A DNA stretch of 64,000 bases. Origin: Candidatus Saccharimonadota bacterium (GTDB lineage: Bacteria; Patescibacteriota; Saccharimonadia; Saccharimonadales; Saccharimonadaceae). The first letter of the stretch is position 1, and every line of letters starts with the position of its first letter. The position numbers and the translations under genes were made by a program. The stretch spans positions 129,728-193,727 of the forward strand of contig JAFVBG010000002.1 in NCBI GenBank assembly GCA_017480095.1, given 5' to 3'. A model generated the notes under the pieces. That model saw only the letters and a program-made list of their open reading frames with translations. It did not search any database and was not told the origin of the DNA. Shown piece by piece: positions 52,179 to 60,830 of the stretch.

Positions 52179-52201
52179 CACTCTAACGCGTCGAGTGCTA
52201 A
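52175..52201. promoter_or_regulatory. Perfect CIRCE sequence between convergent genes
   Basis: TTAGCACTC-TAACGCGTC-GAGTGCTAA, an exact consensus match, lies where gtrA and the polymerase gene end and overlaps both stop codons. No promoter was found next to it on either strand. It may be an HrcA-binding site without a promoter, or a hairpin used as a two-way terminator. Confidence 0.75.
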
Positions 52202-53682
52202 TTAGTGTTTTTAGCGTCTTCTGCCTCTGGAGTCCGCACTAGAGGCGGGAAGAGATAGACATGAAACGCGTTTGGCAGACCCGAAAAGAAGCAGAGCGTA
52301 ATCAGATAAGATAGTTCAATCGCCGAAATCTTTTTGATGAACGGGAAGATGCTGATAAATAGACAGATGTATCCCAGGAGGCCAAGCTCTAGCAAGAGAG
52401 AAGCGTATTCGTTTTGGACGATTTCTTTTGAAGTGCCCATCTCGTCTGGGAATTTCTGGTAAAGGGCAGTGCCAGCCGAACCGAGACCAGTACCAAAAAC
52501 GCTGTTTCTAGGGGAATCATTCCAGGCGTCGAGGGCTTTATTAGTTAAATCAACGCGAACGTTGGTGGATTCGGCAACGTAACCATCGAAAACAGGGAGA
52601 GAATGAGTGGTAGCCTGAGCTGGCAGTTGCTCCGCTGAGCTGACATCGATAGCGCTAGTATCGGTATCTTGTGGCTCATTTTCTGGAGTGGCGTTTCGCT
52701 CTGGGCGCAGGTCGATTTTGCCGAGCGAGAGCTGGTGAATAGCCCCCGTCGTGGCGGAGACAAAATCGGTGGAAGTTGGGCCAAGCTCGGCGAAGACTCC
52801 TTGCATAGTCAGAGTGAATGCGAACGATAAAATAATTACTGGAATTGTCAATAGGGAATAACCGAACTTTGATTTTCCTGCTGTTCGGCTTCCCGTTGAC
52901 CTCTGGACTTGGCGAGTTTGGATGTATTCTACAACTAGCCTGGCTACGAAGGCAACACCGAAGGCATAGATAGCGCCGCGAGAGAAAGTGAGGAAGAGTG
53001 TAGAGGTGAGGAAGGCAAAGAGAGCGAGATATTTCTTCTGATGCCGTTTGAGATAGAGATTAAAAGTATAGAACGTGGGGGCGATAAGTAGGTTTCCCAT
53101 GAACTGAGGCTCTAGCGTCAGACCGTTAGGGTGCGGAAAGCCAAAACTCTCTGAGGTGCAGCCCAGACAGAGTAGAGAGGTTTCACGACCAGCCCCAAAC
53201 ACGTCCAAAATACATTGCAGCCAACAAACCACAGCGAATATAGCCGTGGTCGAGAGAAAGACAGTCCGAAGCTTGTCGCGATAGATTTTCTCAGCGTCCA
53301 GGAGCACGAGCACCACATTCCAGACCGAGTACCAGAGCAGGATTAGGAGACCTGCCGTCAGGAGGCCGCGCAGATGATTGGCTGACCAGCAGACGGACAA
53401 TACGGCATAGAGCGGGAAAATCGCAGTCCGCAAGAAGAGTTTACGATATTTACGCCAAATTTGTGGCAATTTGAACAGGGAAGCAACAGAGAAGAAAACC
53501 AGCCAGATTTCGGGGATGGAAAGCTCTAGATTCATGGAATCATTGCCACCCAAAGAAATCTGAGGGTAGCTAGCTAAAAACAGGCAGGCTGGAAGCAGGA
53601 AAATCAAGAACTTTTGAAGTTTTGTTGTAAATTTTACAACATTTTCTAGGGAATTACTTGGCTGGAGTTTCTGAGAGCGCAC
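52198..53682 (-). CDS. O-antigen ligase/polymerase-like membrane protein
   Basis: A 494-residue protein with about ten or more TM segments and a long extracytoplasmic loop (about 305-385), as in Wzy/WaaL proteins. The family signature FSRGAIYAFG lies near residue 235, and GTGLGSAGTALYQKFP resembles the second conserved region. It would polymerise or ligate lipid-linked glycan outside the membrane. It starts at GTG and overlaps the GT4 gene by 29 bp. The early codons VVKFTT contain a TGTTGTAA palindrome. Confidence 0.8.
   Translation of the reverse strand: MRSQKLQPSNSLENVVKFTTKLQKFLIFLLPACLFLASYPQISLGGNDSMNLELSIPEIWLVFFSVASLFKLPQIWRKYRKLFLRTAIFPLYAVLSVCWSANHLRGLLTAGLLILLWYSVWNVVLVLLDAEKIYRDKLRTVFLSTTAIFAVVCWLQCILDVFGAGRETSLLCLGCTSESFGFPHPNGLTLEPQFMGNLLIAPTFYTFNLYLKRHQKKYLALFAFLTSTLFLTFSRGAIYAFGVAFVARLVVEYIQTRQVQRSTGSRTAGKSKFGYSLLTIPVIILSFAFTLTMQGVFAELGPTSTDFVSATTGAIHQLSLGKIDLRPERNATPENEPQDTDTSAIDVSSAEQLPAQATTHSLPVFDGYVAESTNVRVDLTNKALDAWNDSPRNSVFGTGLGSAGTALYQKFPDEMGTSKEIVQNEYASLLLELGLLGYICLFISIFPFIKKISAIELSYLITLCFFSGLPNAFHVYLFPPLVRTPEAEDAKNTN
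53623..53641. repeat. TGTTGTAA...TTACAACA palindrome at the start of the polymerase gene
   Basis: Perfect 8-bp arms with ATT centre, about 15 codons into the gene. Confidence 0.55.
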
Positions 53683-54949
53683 GGTGGATTTCCTCTGTTA
53701 ATTTTGCCATGAAAGCTGGCTTATCGTATTTTTCGGCGGTTTTACGGATGGTGGCAGCAGAGAATTGCATTTTACCAAAATCTCGGATGGCTTGAGCTAG
53801 GCTCTCGACGGTCTGCTCAGAGAAAAGTAGGCCGTTTTTACCTGGTTCGATATAGTCTAAAGCGCCACCTTCACCAAAGGCAATCACCGGGCAACCCGCC
53901 GCCAGAGCTTCAACCGGGGCGATGCCAAAAGGCTCACGGCTAGGGAACAGATACCCCTTCGCGCGGCGGAGAAAAGTCTCTAATTCTTCTTGCGTCATGC
54001 GAGGGAAGAACTGAATCAGGTCGGAATTATTAGCTAGCTTCAGCAGGTTATCATGCTCTGGACCTTCGCCGATAATAGTAAGCGGTTCGCCCGTCTCAAG
54101 ACAAGCCTTGATACAGAGATCGAGACGTTTCCAGGTAACCTGGCGCGAAGTAGTGATAAAGCCCGCTCGTTTCACGGCTTTACTAGAGGTAGTTTGACTT
54201 TTTGCACTATTTGTTGCACAATTATTTTGTTCAGGCGTTTGCTTTTTTCCGTTTTTATGGTCTTTTTTGATTTGACAATTCCCCACTTCTATTTTCTGAC
54301 TTGTGGAAAAGTCTTGCTTCCCTGTGGAAAACTTTTCGAGATTCACTGGTGGATTGATAATCTTTGCTTCCCTATTATAGTACTGCTTGATTTGCGTGGC
54401 AGCGTATTTACTGATGGTAATAATCTGGTCTGGGCGCTGAGCAGCCTGGTAATCTTTCTTCCGCATTGGCTTTACAAAGAGCTTCAAACCGAGGCGAGCC
54501 AGAGGATCTAGGATGCCGAAGCCTGGATGTTTGAGATAATCATCGTACAGCTGCCAGTAATACTGAGTCGGGACATGGCAATAACAGAGGTGATAAGCCC
54601 TGTGTTGGCGTGAAGCGGTCTTGACCGCCTTGGCTTCTGCCCCTGTAACTGAGATTACTAAGTCATACCTACTAAGGTTTAGATGTGAGAACCACCGCTG
54701 GCGAAGCGGGCCAAGAAAACGACGCAGCCCAACCGGGAAGATATTAAGCCAGCCAGTACGGATGACGGCGTCTTGCAAGAGTCCACCTAGTTTTTTCGGG
54801 CGGTAAACCGAGGTATAGATTGGAGCCTCTGGATACATTTCATGGATAGCAATCAGGACTTGCTCAGCGCCACCAATCTGGTCGAGCCAATCCATAGCGA
54901 TAGCAACTTTTAGGCCTTTAGTTCCCTCTGGTGGCTTAGTGTTTACCAT
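53654..54949 (-). CDS. GT4 family glycosyltransferase with linker insertion
   Basis: A 431-residue group 1 glycosyltransferase. The N-terminal AIAMDWLDQIGGAEQVL is a typical acceptor-domain start; EPFGIAPVEALAAGCPVIAF carries the E-x7-E donor-binding motif. Between the two Rossmann halves (about residues 205-260) is a Lys/Gln/Asn/Ser-rich stretch that looks disordered and is not usual for the family. The start overlaps the upstream stop (TAATG). It probably adds a sugar to the lipid-linked chain started by the next gene. Confidence 0.88.
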   Translation of the reverse strand: MVNTKPPEGTKGLKVAIAMDWLDQIGGAEQVLIAIHEMYPEAPIYTSVYRPKKLGGLLQDAVIRTGWLNIFPVGLRRFLGPLRQRWFSHLNLSRYDLVISVTGAEAKAVKTASRQHRAYHLCYCHVPTQYYWQLYDDYLKHPGFGILDPLARLGLKLFVKPMRKKDYQAAQRPDQIITISKYAATQIKQYYNREAKIINPPVNLEKFSTGKQDFSTSQKIEVGNCQIKKDHKNGKKQTPEQNNCATNSAKSQTTSSKAVKRAGFITTSRQVTWKRLDLCIKACLETGEPLTIIGEGPEHDNLLKLANNSDLIQFFPRMTQEELETFLRRAKGYLFPSREPFGIAPVEALAAGCPVIAFGEGGALDYIEPGKNGLLFSEQTVESLAQAIRDFGKMQFSAATIRKTAEKYDKPAFMAKLTEEIHRALSETPAK

Positions 54950-56388
54950 TATTTCGCCCCTCTGCGGAATAATACTGCCGTCACCGTACGGAAGAGAATC
55001 TCGATATCAAGACGCAAAGACCAGTTTTGAATGTAATAGAGGTCGAGCGTGCGGCGTTCTTCAAAACTAATGTCGCGCCGACCAGAGACTTGCGCCAGAC
55101 CAGTGAGACCAGATTTGACCGAGAGCAGGAGCGAACGGTCGCCGTAGTTACGAAGTTCACCTGGAACGAGAGCGCGTGGACCCACCAGCGAGATGTCCCC
55201 CTTCAAGACATTCCAGAGCTGGGGCAGCTCATCGAGCGAAGTACTGCGCAAGAACTTGCCGATTCTGGTGATGCGAGGGTCGGTTTCTAGGCTATCGCCG
55301 TTTGCGCGGTATTTTTTAATCAACTGAGGCTTCCCCATCTTGATAAAGGCCTCTTCCGGCGACATACCAGAGTATTCTGGTTTCATACTGCGGAACTTGT
55401 AGATTTTGACCTTGCGGTTATACCGACTGAGACGAGTGCTAGCATAAAACGCCGAGACTTTTGGAGAAGACAATTTCACAATTAGCCAAATAATGAACAT
55501 CGGAATGAGCGCAAGCAGAAACAGGATGCCGCCAAAGATAAGGTCTTCCGTGCGCTTCAAGAAACGAGCGGCACCAGTATTGAGCGGGGTAACTTTAACC
55601 AAGATGGCTGGAGTATCGCCAATAAGAGCTAGTGAACCAGTGTGCGTAGCGAGCATGGACTCATTAGGCACATGATAATAGAGCGCGTGATGACGGATGC
55701 TCTCGGTATAGACATAGTCCGTCTGACGCGGGTCGGTATGAAAAATCGTGTCCGCCGGGGCTTTGCTCAGGCGAGAAAAAGCTTCTTTCAGGCTAGAATC
55801 TTGAAGCTTACGAAAACGCTGCGGGATATACTTCTTCCCCGCTACTACCGAGACCACACGATAGCCTTCCTCTGGAAAAGCCGAAAAATGTTCGAGCAAA
55901 GCCGTGGTGCTCTTAGAATTGCCAATGATAATCACGCGCTGAGTGCCAATTTTCCGCAAAACTAAGAGACGCAGACGGATAATACGCAAAAAGGCTCGCG
56001 TAAGTTTTAGCAGTACAAAACAGAGGACAGTAGTAAGGACAGCAACCGCACGCGTCGGGAAAAAGTTGCGGTGAAAGAAAAAATCATAGGAGATAATAGT
56101 CATGACACCGAGAATTGAGGCCGAGAAAAGTCGGTAAAGCTCTGGCGATTTAGACTGGCCAAGATAGATGCTCTTTTTATAAAGACCAAGAAAAGCCAAG
56201 ATTACCCACCAGAACGGAATCAGTAGTAATGCGGTAGTGATAAAATCCATCGTGTTTGGCTCGAAGTAATATGGGCGGTTATCAAGATGCACACGAATAA
56301 GATAGGCGGCAGCAAAAGCTACGACAATAGCCAAAGCATCCCCCACCATAAGGGCAAGCCGAAAGATGAAACTTGGATCCTTCTTCAT
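54949..56388 (-). CDS. Polyprenyl-phosphate sugar phosphotransferase (initiating enzyme)
   Basis: A 479-residue protein of the WbaP/WcaJ type: four or five TM segments at the N-terminus, a nucleotide-binding-like middle, one more TM and the catalytic domain with YKFRSMKPE, STSLDELPQLWNVLKGD and VGPRALVPGEL. It transfers a sugar phosphate from a UDP-sugar to undecaprenyl phosphate, starting surface glycan synthesis. The start at 56388 has TGT-TATAAT 7 bases upstream; ATG 56394 would overlap that spacing. Confidence 0.9.
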   Translation of the reverse strand: MKKDPSFIFRLALMVGDALAIVVAFAAAYLIRVHLDNRPYYFEPNTMDFITTALLLIPFWWVILAFLGLYKKSIYLGQSKSPELYRLFSASILGVMTIISYDFFFHRNFFPTRAVAVLTTVLCFVLLKLTRAFLRIIRLRLLVLRKIGTQRVIIIGNSKSTTALLEHFSAFPEEGYRVVSVVAGKKYIPQRFRKLQDSSLKEAFSRLSKAPADTIFHTDPRQTDYVYTESIRHHALYYHVPNESMLATHTGSLALIGDTPAILVKVTPLNTGAARFLKRTEDLIFGGILFLLALIPMFIIWLIVKLSSPKVSAFYASTRLSRYNRKVKIYKFRSMKPEYSGMSPEEAFIKMGKPQLIKKYRANGDSLETDPRITRIGKFLRSTSLDELPQLWNVLKGDISLVGPRALVPGELRNYGDRSLLLSVKSGLTGLAQVSGRRDISFEERRTLDLYYIQNWSLRLDIEILFRTVTAVLFRRGAK

Positions 56389-56448
56389 ACCCATAATTAT
56401 AACATAAAGTTCTCTGTTATGGTATAATAGACAAAAGGAGTTTTAATT

Positions 56449-57441
56449 ATGAAAATTATGGTAACTGGGGGCACGGGGTATATTGGTTCACATACGGCGA
56501 TCGAGCTGATTCAGGCTGGGCACGAAGTGGAGATTCTGGACAACTTGTTTAACTCTAAAGAGTCGGTGCTCGATAAAATTGCCGAGATTGCTGGCACACG
56601 TCCAGTTTTCTACAACTGCGACTTACTGGATTATGCCAAAGTCCTAGAGATTTTCCAGAACGGAAAATATGACGTGGTCTTGCATTTTGCTGGGCTAAAA
56701 GCCGTGGGCGAGAGCGTAGAACAACCTGTCCGCTACTACGAGAATAACATCACTGGCACCGTGAACTTGCTCAAAGCCATGCAAGAAACTGGAGTTTCCA
56801 AAATTATTTTCTCATCTTCGGCAACAGTCTATGGCGATGCTGGCGCGATTCTCTCGGAAGATTCTGAGACTGGACATGGCATCACCAACCCGTATGGCCA
56901 GACAAAGTTTATGATTGAGCAGATTTTGCGCGATATTTGCGTGGCGGATTCCACTTTCTCGGCAACAGTCCTACGATACTTCAATCCAGTTGGCAATCAT
57001 CCATCTGGTTTAATCGGCGAAGATCCAAATGGTCGGCCGAACAATTTGATGCCGATTGTGATGAAAGTTGCAACTGGCGAGATCCCAGAGCTGTCGATTT
57101 TTGGTAACGATTACCCAACCGAAGACGGCACCTGCAAACGTGATTATATTCACGTAGTTGACCTCGCCAAAGGACATTTGGCGGCGCTGGAACACATGAA
57201 GCCAGGTTTTGTTCCCTATAATCTCGGCACCGGCAAGGCAACTAGTGTAATTGAGATGGTGAAGGCGTTTGAAGAAGCGGCGGGACGACCACTGCCACAT
57301 AAGTTTGCAGAGCGACGTGCGGGAGATTTGCCAGAGCTTTGTGCGAACCCAGCCAAAGCTGAGAAAGAGCTCGGATGGAAAGCCGAGTTCACAGTGGCAG
57401 ATGCAATGAGGGATACATTGAAGTTTCTAGGGAAAGAATAA
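56449..57441 (+). CDS. galE: UDP-glucose 4-epimerase
   Basis: Interconverts UDP-glucose and UDP-galactose with tightly bound NAD. GGTGYIGSH at the N-terminus, SSSATVYGD and the catalytic YGQTK (Tyr and Lys) are intact; the length of 330 residues is normal. With galU and glf in the window it forms a UDP-glucose to UDP-galactofuranose route. AAAAGGAG lies before the ATG, with TGG-TATAAT 20 bases upstream. Confidence 0.96.
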   Translation: MKIMVTGGTGYIGSHTAIELIQAGHEVEILDNLFNSKESVLDKIAEIAGTRPVFYNCDLLDYAKVLEIFQNGKYDVVLHFAGLKAVGESVEQPVRYYENNITGTVNLLKAMQETGVSKIIFSSSATVYGDAGAILSEDSETGHGITNPYGQTKFMIEQILRDICVADSTFSATVLRYFNPVGNHPSGLIGEDPNGRPNNLMPIVMKVATGEIPELSIFGNDYPTEDGTCKRDYIHVVDLAKGHLAALEHMKPGFVPYNLGTGKATSVIEMVKAFEEAAGRPLPHKFAERRAGDLPELCANPAKAEKELGWKAEFTVADAMRDTLKFLGKE

Positions 57442-57612
57442 AATAAAGCCTAGAGGGTTCTACTTCAAAACACAAAAATACCAGTGACCGCCATCAAATT
57501 TGAAAATGTCATACACTGGTAAACGTCAGGAATATACATTTTCAAATTTGAAGGTAAGGATTAGGTCATTGGTATTTTTGGTTTTGAAGTCTGGGAAGGC
57601 TTTATTTTATTC
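57436..57612. repeat. 177-bp giant imperfect hairpin between galE and glf
   Basis: The outer arms GAATAAAATAAAGCC (57436-57450) and its complement (57598-57612) overlap both stop codons. Inside, paired blocks follow in order: ACTTCAAAAC with GTTTTGAAGT, AAAATACCA with TGGTATTTT, TGACC with GGTCA, and TCAAATTTGAAAATGT with ACATTTTCAAATTTGA, leaving a loop of about 30 bases. It is far longer than an ordinary terminator. It could be a MITE-like insertion or a structured RNA 3' end. Confidence 0.85.
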
Positions 57613-58741
57613 TTTCCACTAACTCCAGTGCGTTCTTAATCGCAACGTCCATATCCCAGTATTTATAAGCTCCGAGGCGACCACCGAGAATTAGGTTCGG
57701 ATATTTCTCTTTGGCTAGCTTTACGTACTCTTGATAGAGTTTTTCGCTTTCCTCTGTGTTGACTGGATAGTATGGCTCGGCGCCTTTAGAGAAGTCCGCA
57801 GGATATTCGCGCATCAAGATAGAAGTCGATTGGTTGACAACCTCTGGGCGGTGAATCTGGTAATACTTAAAATTATGCGTGCGGGTATATGGCACGTCTG
57901 GGTCAGCCTCGTTGATGACGGCTTCTTTCTGCTCAGAGTTTTCCACAACTTCAGTCTCAAAACGGAGTGAGCGATATGGTAGGACACCTAGTTCATAGTC
58001 CAAAAGCTCATCGACTGGGCCACAGTAAATCACCATGGCGTCTTCTGGAATCTCGGCTTCAATATCCTTGAAGCTGGTACTGAGCCGAGTTTCGATATTT
58101 TCCGAACTGAGCATATTTTCGACAATCTTCGTATAGCCCTCTACCGGGATGCCCTGATGCTTTGCCGTGATGAAATAGCGGTTGTCGTGCGAGAAACGAA
58201 CTGGGATGCGCTTTAGAATGTCAGCAGAAAGATTAGTAGCCTTGGTGTTCCACTGTTTCTCAGTGTAACCTTTGAGAAAAGCCTCGTAGAGTTTGCGGCC
58301 GACGAGCGAGATGCCTTTTTCTTCAAAATTCTGCGGGTCAGTAATTCCCTCTTTCTCAGAATCGGCTTTGGCCTCTTTGGCCACAAAACGCTCGGCACCC
58401 TCGGTGTCCATGTCTTGACCATAGAGTTTGTTGATAGTGTCAAGATTGATTGGCATAGGGTAGAGCTCGCCCTGATAGCGGGTGTTGACAGTATGAGTAT
58501 AATTATTAAAATCGGTAAACTGAGTAATGTAATCCCAGACTTCGTCGGACTCGGTATGGAAGATGTGAGAACCATAATCGTGAACTTCAATGCCCGTAGC
58601 TTCATCGAAATGGCTATAGACGTTACCCGCCAAGTGTGGACGGCGGTCGATAATGAGGACAGGTGCTTGGTGAGATAGTTTTTCGGCAACGGTCGCACCG
58701 AAAAGCCCGGCGCCGACAACTATGTATTTCTGGGTAATCAT
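57602..58741 (-). CDS. glf: UDP-galactopyranose mutase
   Basis: A flavoenzyme that converts UDP-galactopyranose to UDP-galactofuranose. The N-terminal VVGAGLFGATVAEKL FAD site, HIFHTES, GRKLYEAFLKGYTEKQW and the C-terminal LGGRLGAYKYWDMDVAIKNAL are diagnostic. The length of 379 residues is normal. TGT-TACAAT ends 6 bases before the ATG. Its presence predicts galactofuranose in the surface glycan. Confidence 0.95.
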   Translation of the reverse strand: MITQKYIVVGAGLFGATVAEKLSHQAPVLIIDRRPHLAGNVYSHFDEATGIEVHDYGSHIFHTESDEVWDYITQFTDFNNYTHTVNTRYQGELYPMPINLDTINKLYGQDMDTEGAERFVAKEAKADSEKEGITDPQNFEEKGISLVGRKLYEAFLKGYTEKQWNTKATNLSADILKRIPVRFSHDNRYFITAKHQGIPVEGYTKIVENMLSSENIETRLSTSFKDIEAEIPEDAMVIYCGPVDELLDYELGVLPYRSLRFETEVVENSEQKEAVINEADPDVPYTRTHNFKYYQIHRPEVVNQSTSILMREYPADFSKGAEPYYPVNTEESEKLYQEYVKLAKEKYPNLILGGRLGAYKYWDMDVAIKNALELVERIK

Positions 58742-58789
58742 GGGTTTATTGTAACATAAGGTCTGGTGGATGTCTAATGCTATATGGTA

Positions 58790-58912
58790 TTGACTTTTTA
58801 AGCCAAGTGTGCTATAATGAAACCATAGGGGTTATACCCCAACCGTCGGGCGTACCATTTCGGTGTTGCGCTCATGAGGACCCACCTGCGATATGGTGGG
58901 TTGCTCGATTTT
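58790..58912 (+). ncRNA. Candidate small RNA with consensus promoter
   Basis: TTGACT (58790-58795), 17 bp, TGC-TATAAT (58813-58818). The RNA, starting near 58825, has no ORF and three hairpins: GGGG-TTATA-CCCC (58828-58840), a GCG-ACC/GGT-CGC stem (about 58850-58872) and ACCCACC/GGTGGGT (58880-58901), followed by TTTT at 58909-58912. CCAACC (58839-58844) can also pair with GGTTGG (58916-58921). It was not matched to any known RNA family and is convergent with the NYN gene. Confidence 0.5.
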
Positions 58913-59570
58913 AGGGGTTGGTATTAACTTGACTTTCTCGCAAAGCATCTTCCATAATTAAATCTTTAATATTTGTAATGTCCGCAAGACTATAATGTGC
59001 CGGGCCGATGGTCCGGCTAAGCATTTTTAGTCTAGACGATAGGCAGTTTCTAACAGCAGTTCTCGGCGTAGCTAAAATGGTAATGTATGCTTCTGGATTA
59101 ATCTTTAGAACATTCTGGATTGCCTCTGCATAGTCGCCATCGCACGATGCAACAATGATATGCATCTTGTCATTATTTCTATATGCGTCGACCATCATAT
59201 CCGTTGCCAGATAAACATCTACATTGGATTTTAGCTTCAATGTTCGAGGTGCAATTTTTATATTATTCTGAGCCTTACACTCTTTGCAGATATATTTTTG
59301 ATACCTAGGCGGCTCAGTATAACTTTTTCTCTCCAGCGTACATATTTTACATCCGCTATTTTTACTAAGCTCTTCTAGATACCCACGCTTCACATCGTCT
59401 GTTTTTGAAAGACCCTCATAGTAGCATATTTTCTCAAGGTTGGGATACTTATTTCTAAAATACTTGCATAATTTTGCAAAGTTGAGACGAAAACCACAAC
59501 TGTTTAGGCAGGCAGAACGAATGTTACTAGCATCAATGTAGACGAAGGTTTTAATATCAATTAACTTCAT
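58911..59570 (-). CDS. NYN-domain (PIN-like) protein with two CxxC pairs
   Basis: A 219-residue protein. FVYIDASNIRSAC near the N-terminus and VYLATDMMVDAYRNND, IIVASCDGDYAEAIQ later supply the conserved Asp residues of the NYN/LabA family of predicted metal-dependent ribonucleases. Two Cys pairs (SGCKICTLE and YICKECKAQ, about residues 72-100) may form a zinc ribbon inserted in the fold. The RNA target is unknown; it could be the small RNA whose gene converges on it. Confidence 0.8.
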   Translation of the reverse strand: MKLIDIKTFVYIDASNIRSACLNSCGFRLNFAKLCKYFRNKYPNLEKICYYEGLSKTDDVKRGYLEELSKNSGCKICTLERKSYTEPPRYQKYICKECKAQNNIKIAPRTLKLKSNVDVYLATDMMVDAYRNNDKMHIIVASCDGDYAEAIQNVLKINPEAYITILATPRTAVRNCLSSRLKMLSRTIGPAHYSLADITNIKDLIMEDALRESQVNTNP

Positions 59571-59675
59571 GCTCTAAGCATATCATAAAAAGTTAACTTT
59601 GTCCATAACCTTTTTGCGAACATTTGTTCGGTTTTTATGGTTATGCGTGAGGTTACTATTTTTATAGGTGAATCT

Positions 59676-60797
59676 CTAACGTAAACGCCGAAGATTGACA
59701 AGCGTGCAAATCCCAGAAGACGCAATCAATGCAGCTAAGTAGGCTGCTATATCTACGTTGATCCCAAGAATGAATATAGATTGTAGTCCATCCAACCTGA
59801 AGGCTAGGCTAAATAAAGTCGTAAGGTCAGACTGTTCTATTATCGAGTACATAGCCATAATTATGATTGATGTTGCTATGGCAAAGATGGCAGATAACGT
59901 CGTAAGCAGTAGAAAACGAAAAGTATAGATGATACGAATTTGATATACACTAGCTCCCAACGAGCGATAAAGTGCAATAATTTTCTTATCATTATCGACG
60001 AGACGAATGGAAGTAAATACAATGACAATTAGGGCTACAACAACTAGAATAATTGAAGCTACCCTAAACGCAATATGCAGGTAGTTCATTGTAAGGTAGA
60101 ACTCTGGTGGGGCCCCCAAGAAAATCCCGAAGTTAACTTTCTGCTCATCCATACTAGTCATTGAGGTATTAATTTTATCGCTCATCGCGAGATTACGAGC
60201 GGCCTCAGAGTTCGGCAGTTCAAAAACTAGTGTAATAAAACTATGCCGGATATTTTTGTCCGAGTTAGCCTTTGGTATATTTAACTTGGGTGCGGGTATC
60301 AAATTCAGGATTGGATTTAAGAGATATGAACTAGATCGCTCTAAGCATTCATAAGAGAAGCTGCCGATGTTACCCTGACGCCTGTTTGGGCACGTCTTCG
60401 CCTCAGACTCTTCATATTCTGTTGGCAGAATCAGCTTGCCGGATTCATCATATTCCCCCTCCCCTACATACACTCCACCATAGGACTCAATAAGTGCGAT
60501 AGCCTTATTCTTTTTCGCTTGGACTTCTTGCAGCTCTACGTCCTGATATTCAATCTCTGCAGTTTCTGGATTATAGTTTTTAATTTCTCGCGTAAGAATG
60601 TTTGTTATACCATAAGATTTACCGCCAGCTACTTGACTAGTAAATTCTAGGTAAGTATCTTCGAAACCTTGTAACCAAAAGTTCGCAATAAAAATAACCA
60701 CAAAAATTATGCTCATCACTATAATGGTAATGATATTACGCTTGCGGTCATTTTTGAGGCCTTTCCAAGTGACCCGAGCAATGTCTTTTAGTTTCAT
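59676..60797 (-). CDS. FtsX/MacB-type ABC permease
   Basis: A 373-residue permease with an N-terminal TM (about 20-42), an extracytoplasmic domain of about 190 residues with two Cys, and three C-terminal TM segments in the FtsX fold (IALYRSLGASVYQIRIIYTFRF between TM 2 and 3, about residues 275-296, shown here in part). It is divergent from the ATPase gene. With the second permease it probably forms a heteromeric transporter for peptides, lipoproteins or envelope signalling. Confidence 0.8.
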   Translation of the reverse strand: MKLKDIARVTWKGLKNDRKRNIITIIVMSIIFVVIFIANFWLQGFEDTYLEFTSQVAGGKSYGITNILTREIKNYNPETAEIEYQDVELQEVQAKKNKAIALIESYGGVYVGEGEYDESGKLILPTEYEESEAKTCPNRRQGNIGSFSYECLERSSSYLLNPILNLIPAPKLNIPKANSDKNIRHSFITLVFELPNSEAARNLAMSDKINTSMTSMDEQKVNFGIFLGAPPEFYLTMNYLHIAFRVASIILVVVALIVIVFTSIRLVDNDKKIIALYRSLGASVYQIRIIYTFRFLLLTTLSAIFAIATSIIIMAMYSIIEQSDLTTLFSLAFRLDGLQSIFILGINVDIAAYLAALIASSGICTLVNLRRLR

Positions 60798-60830
60798 ATT
60801 TTTATGATATAATTATAGCACAAGGGTTAT

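Noticed and set aside
58819-58912. Identifying the small RNA as SRP (4.5S) or 6S RNA
   Set aside because: The GGAA-type SRP apical loop and the long open bubble of 6S RNA are both missing.
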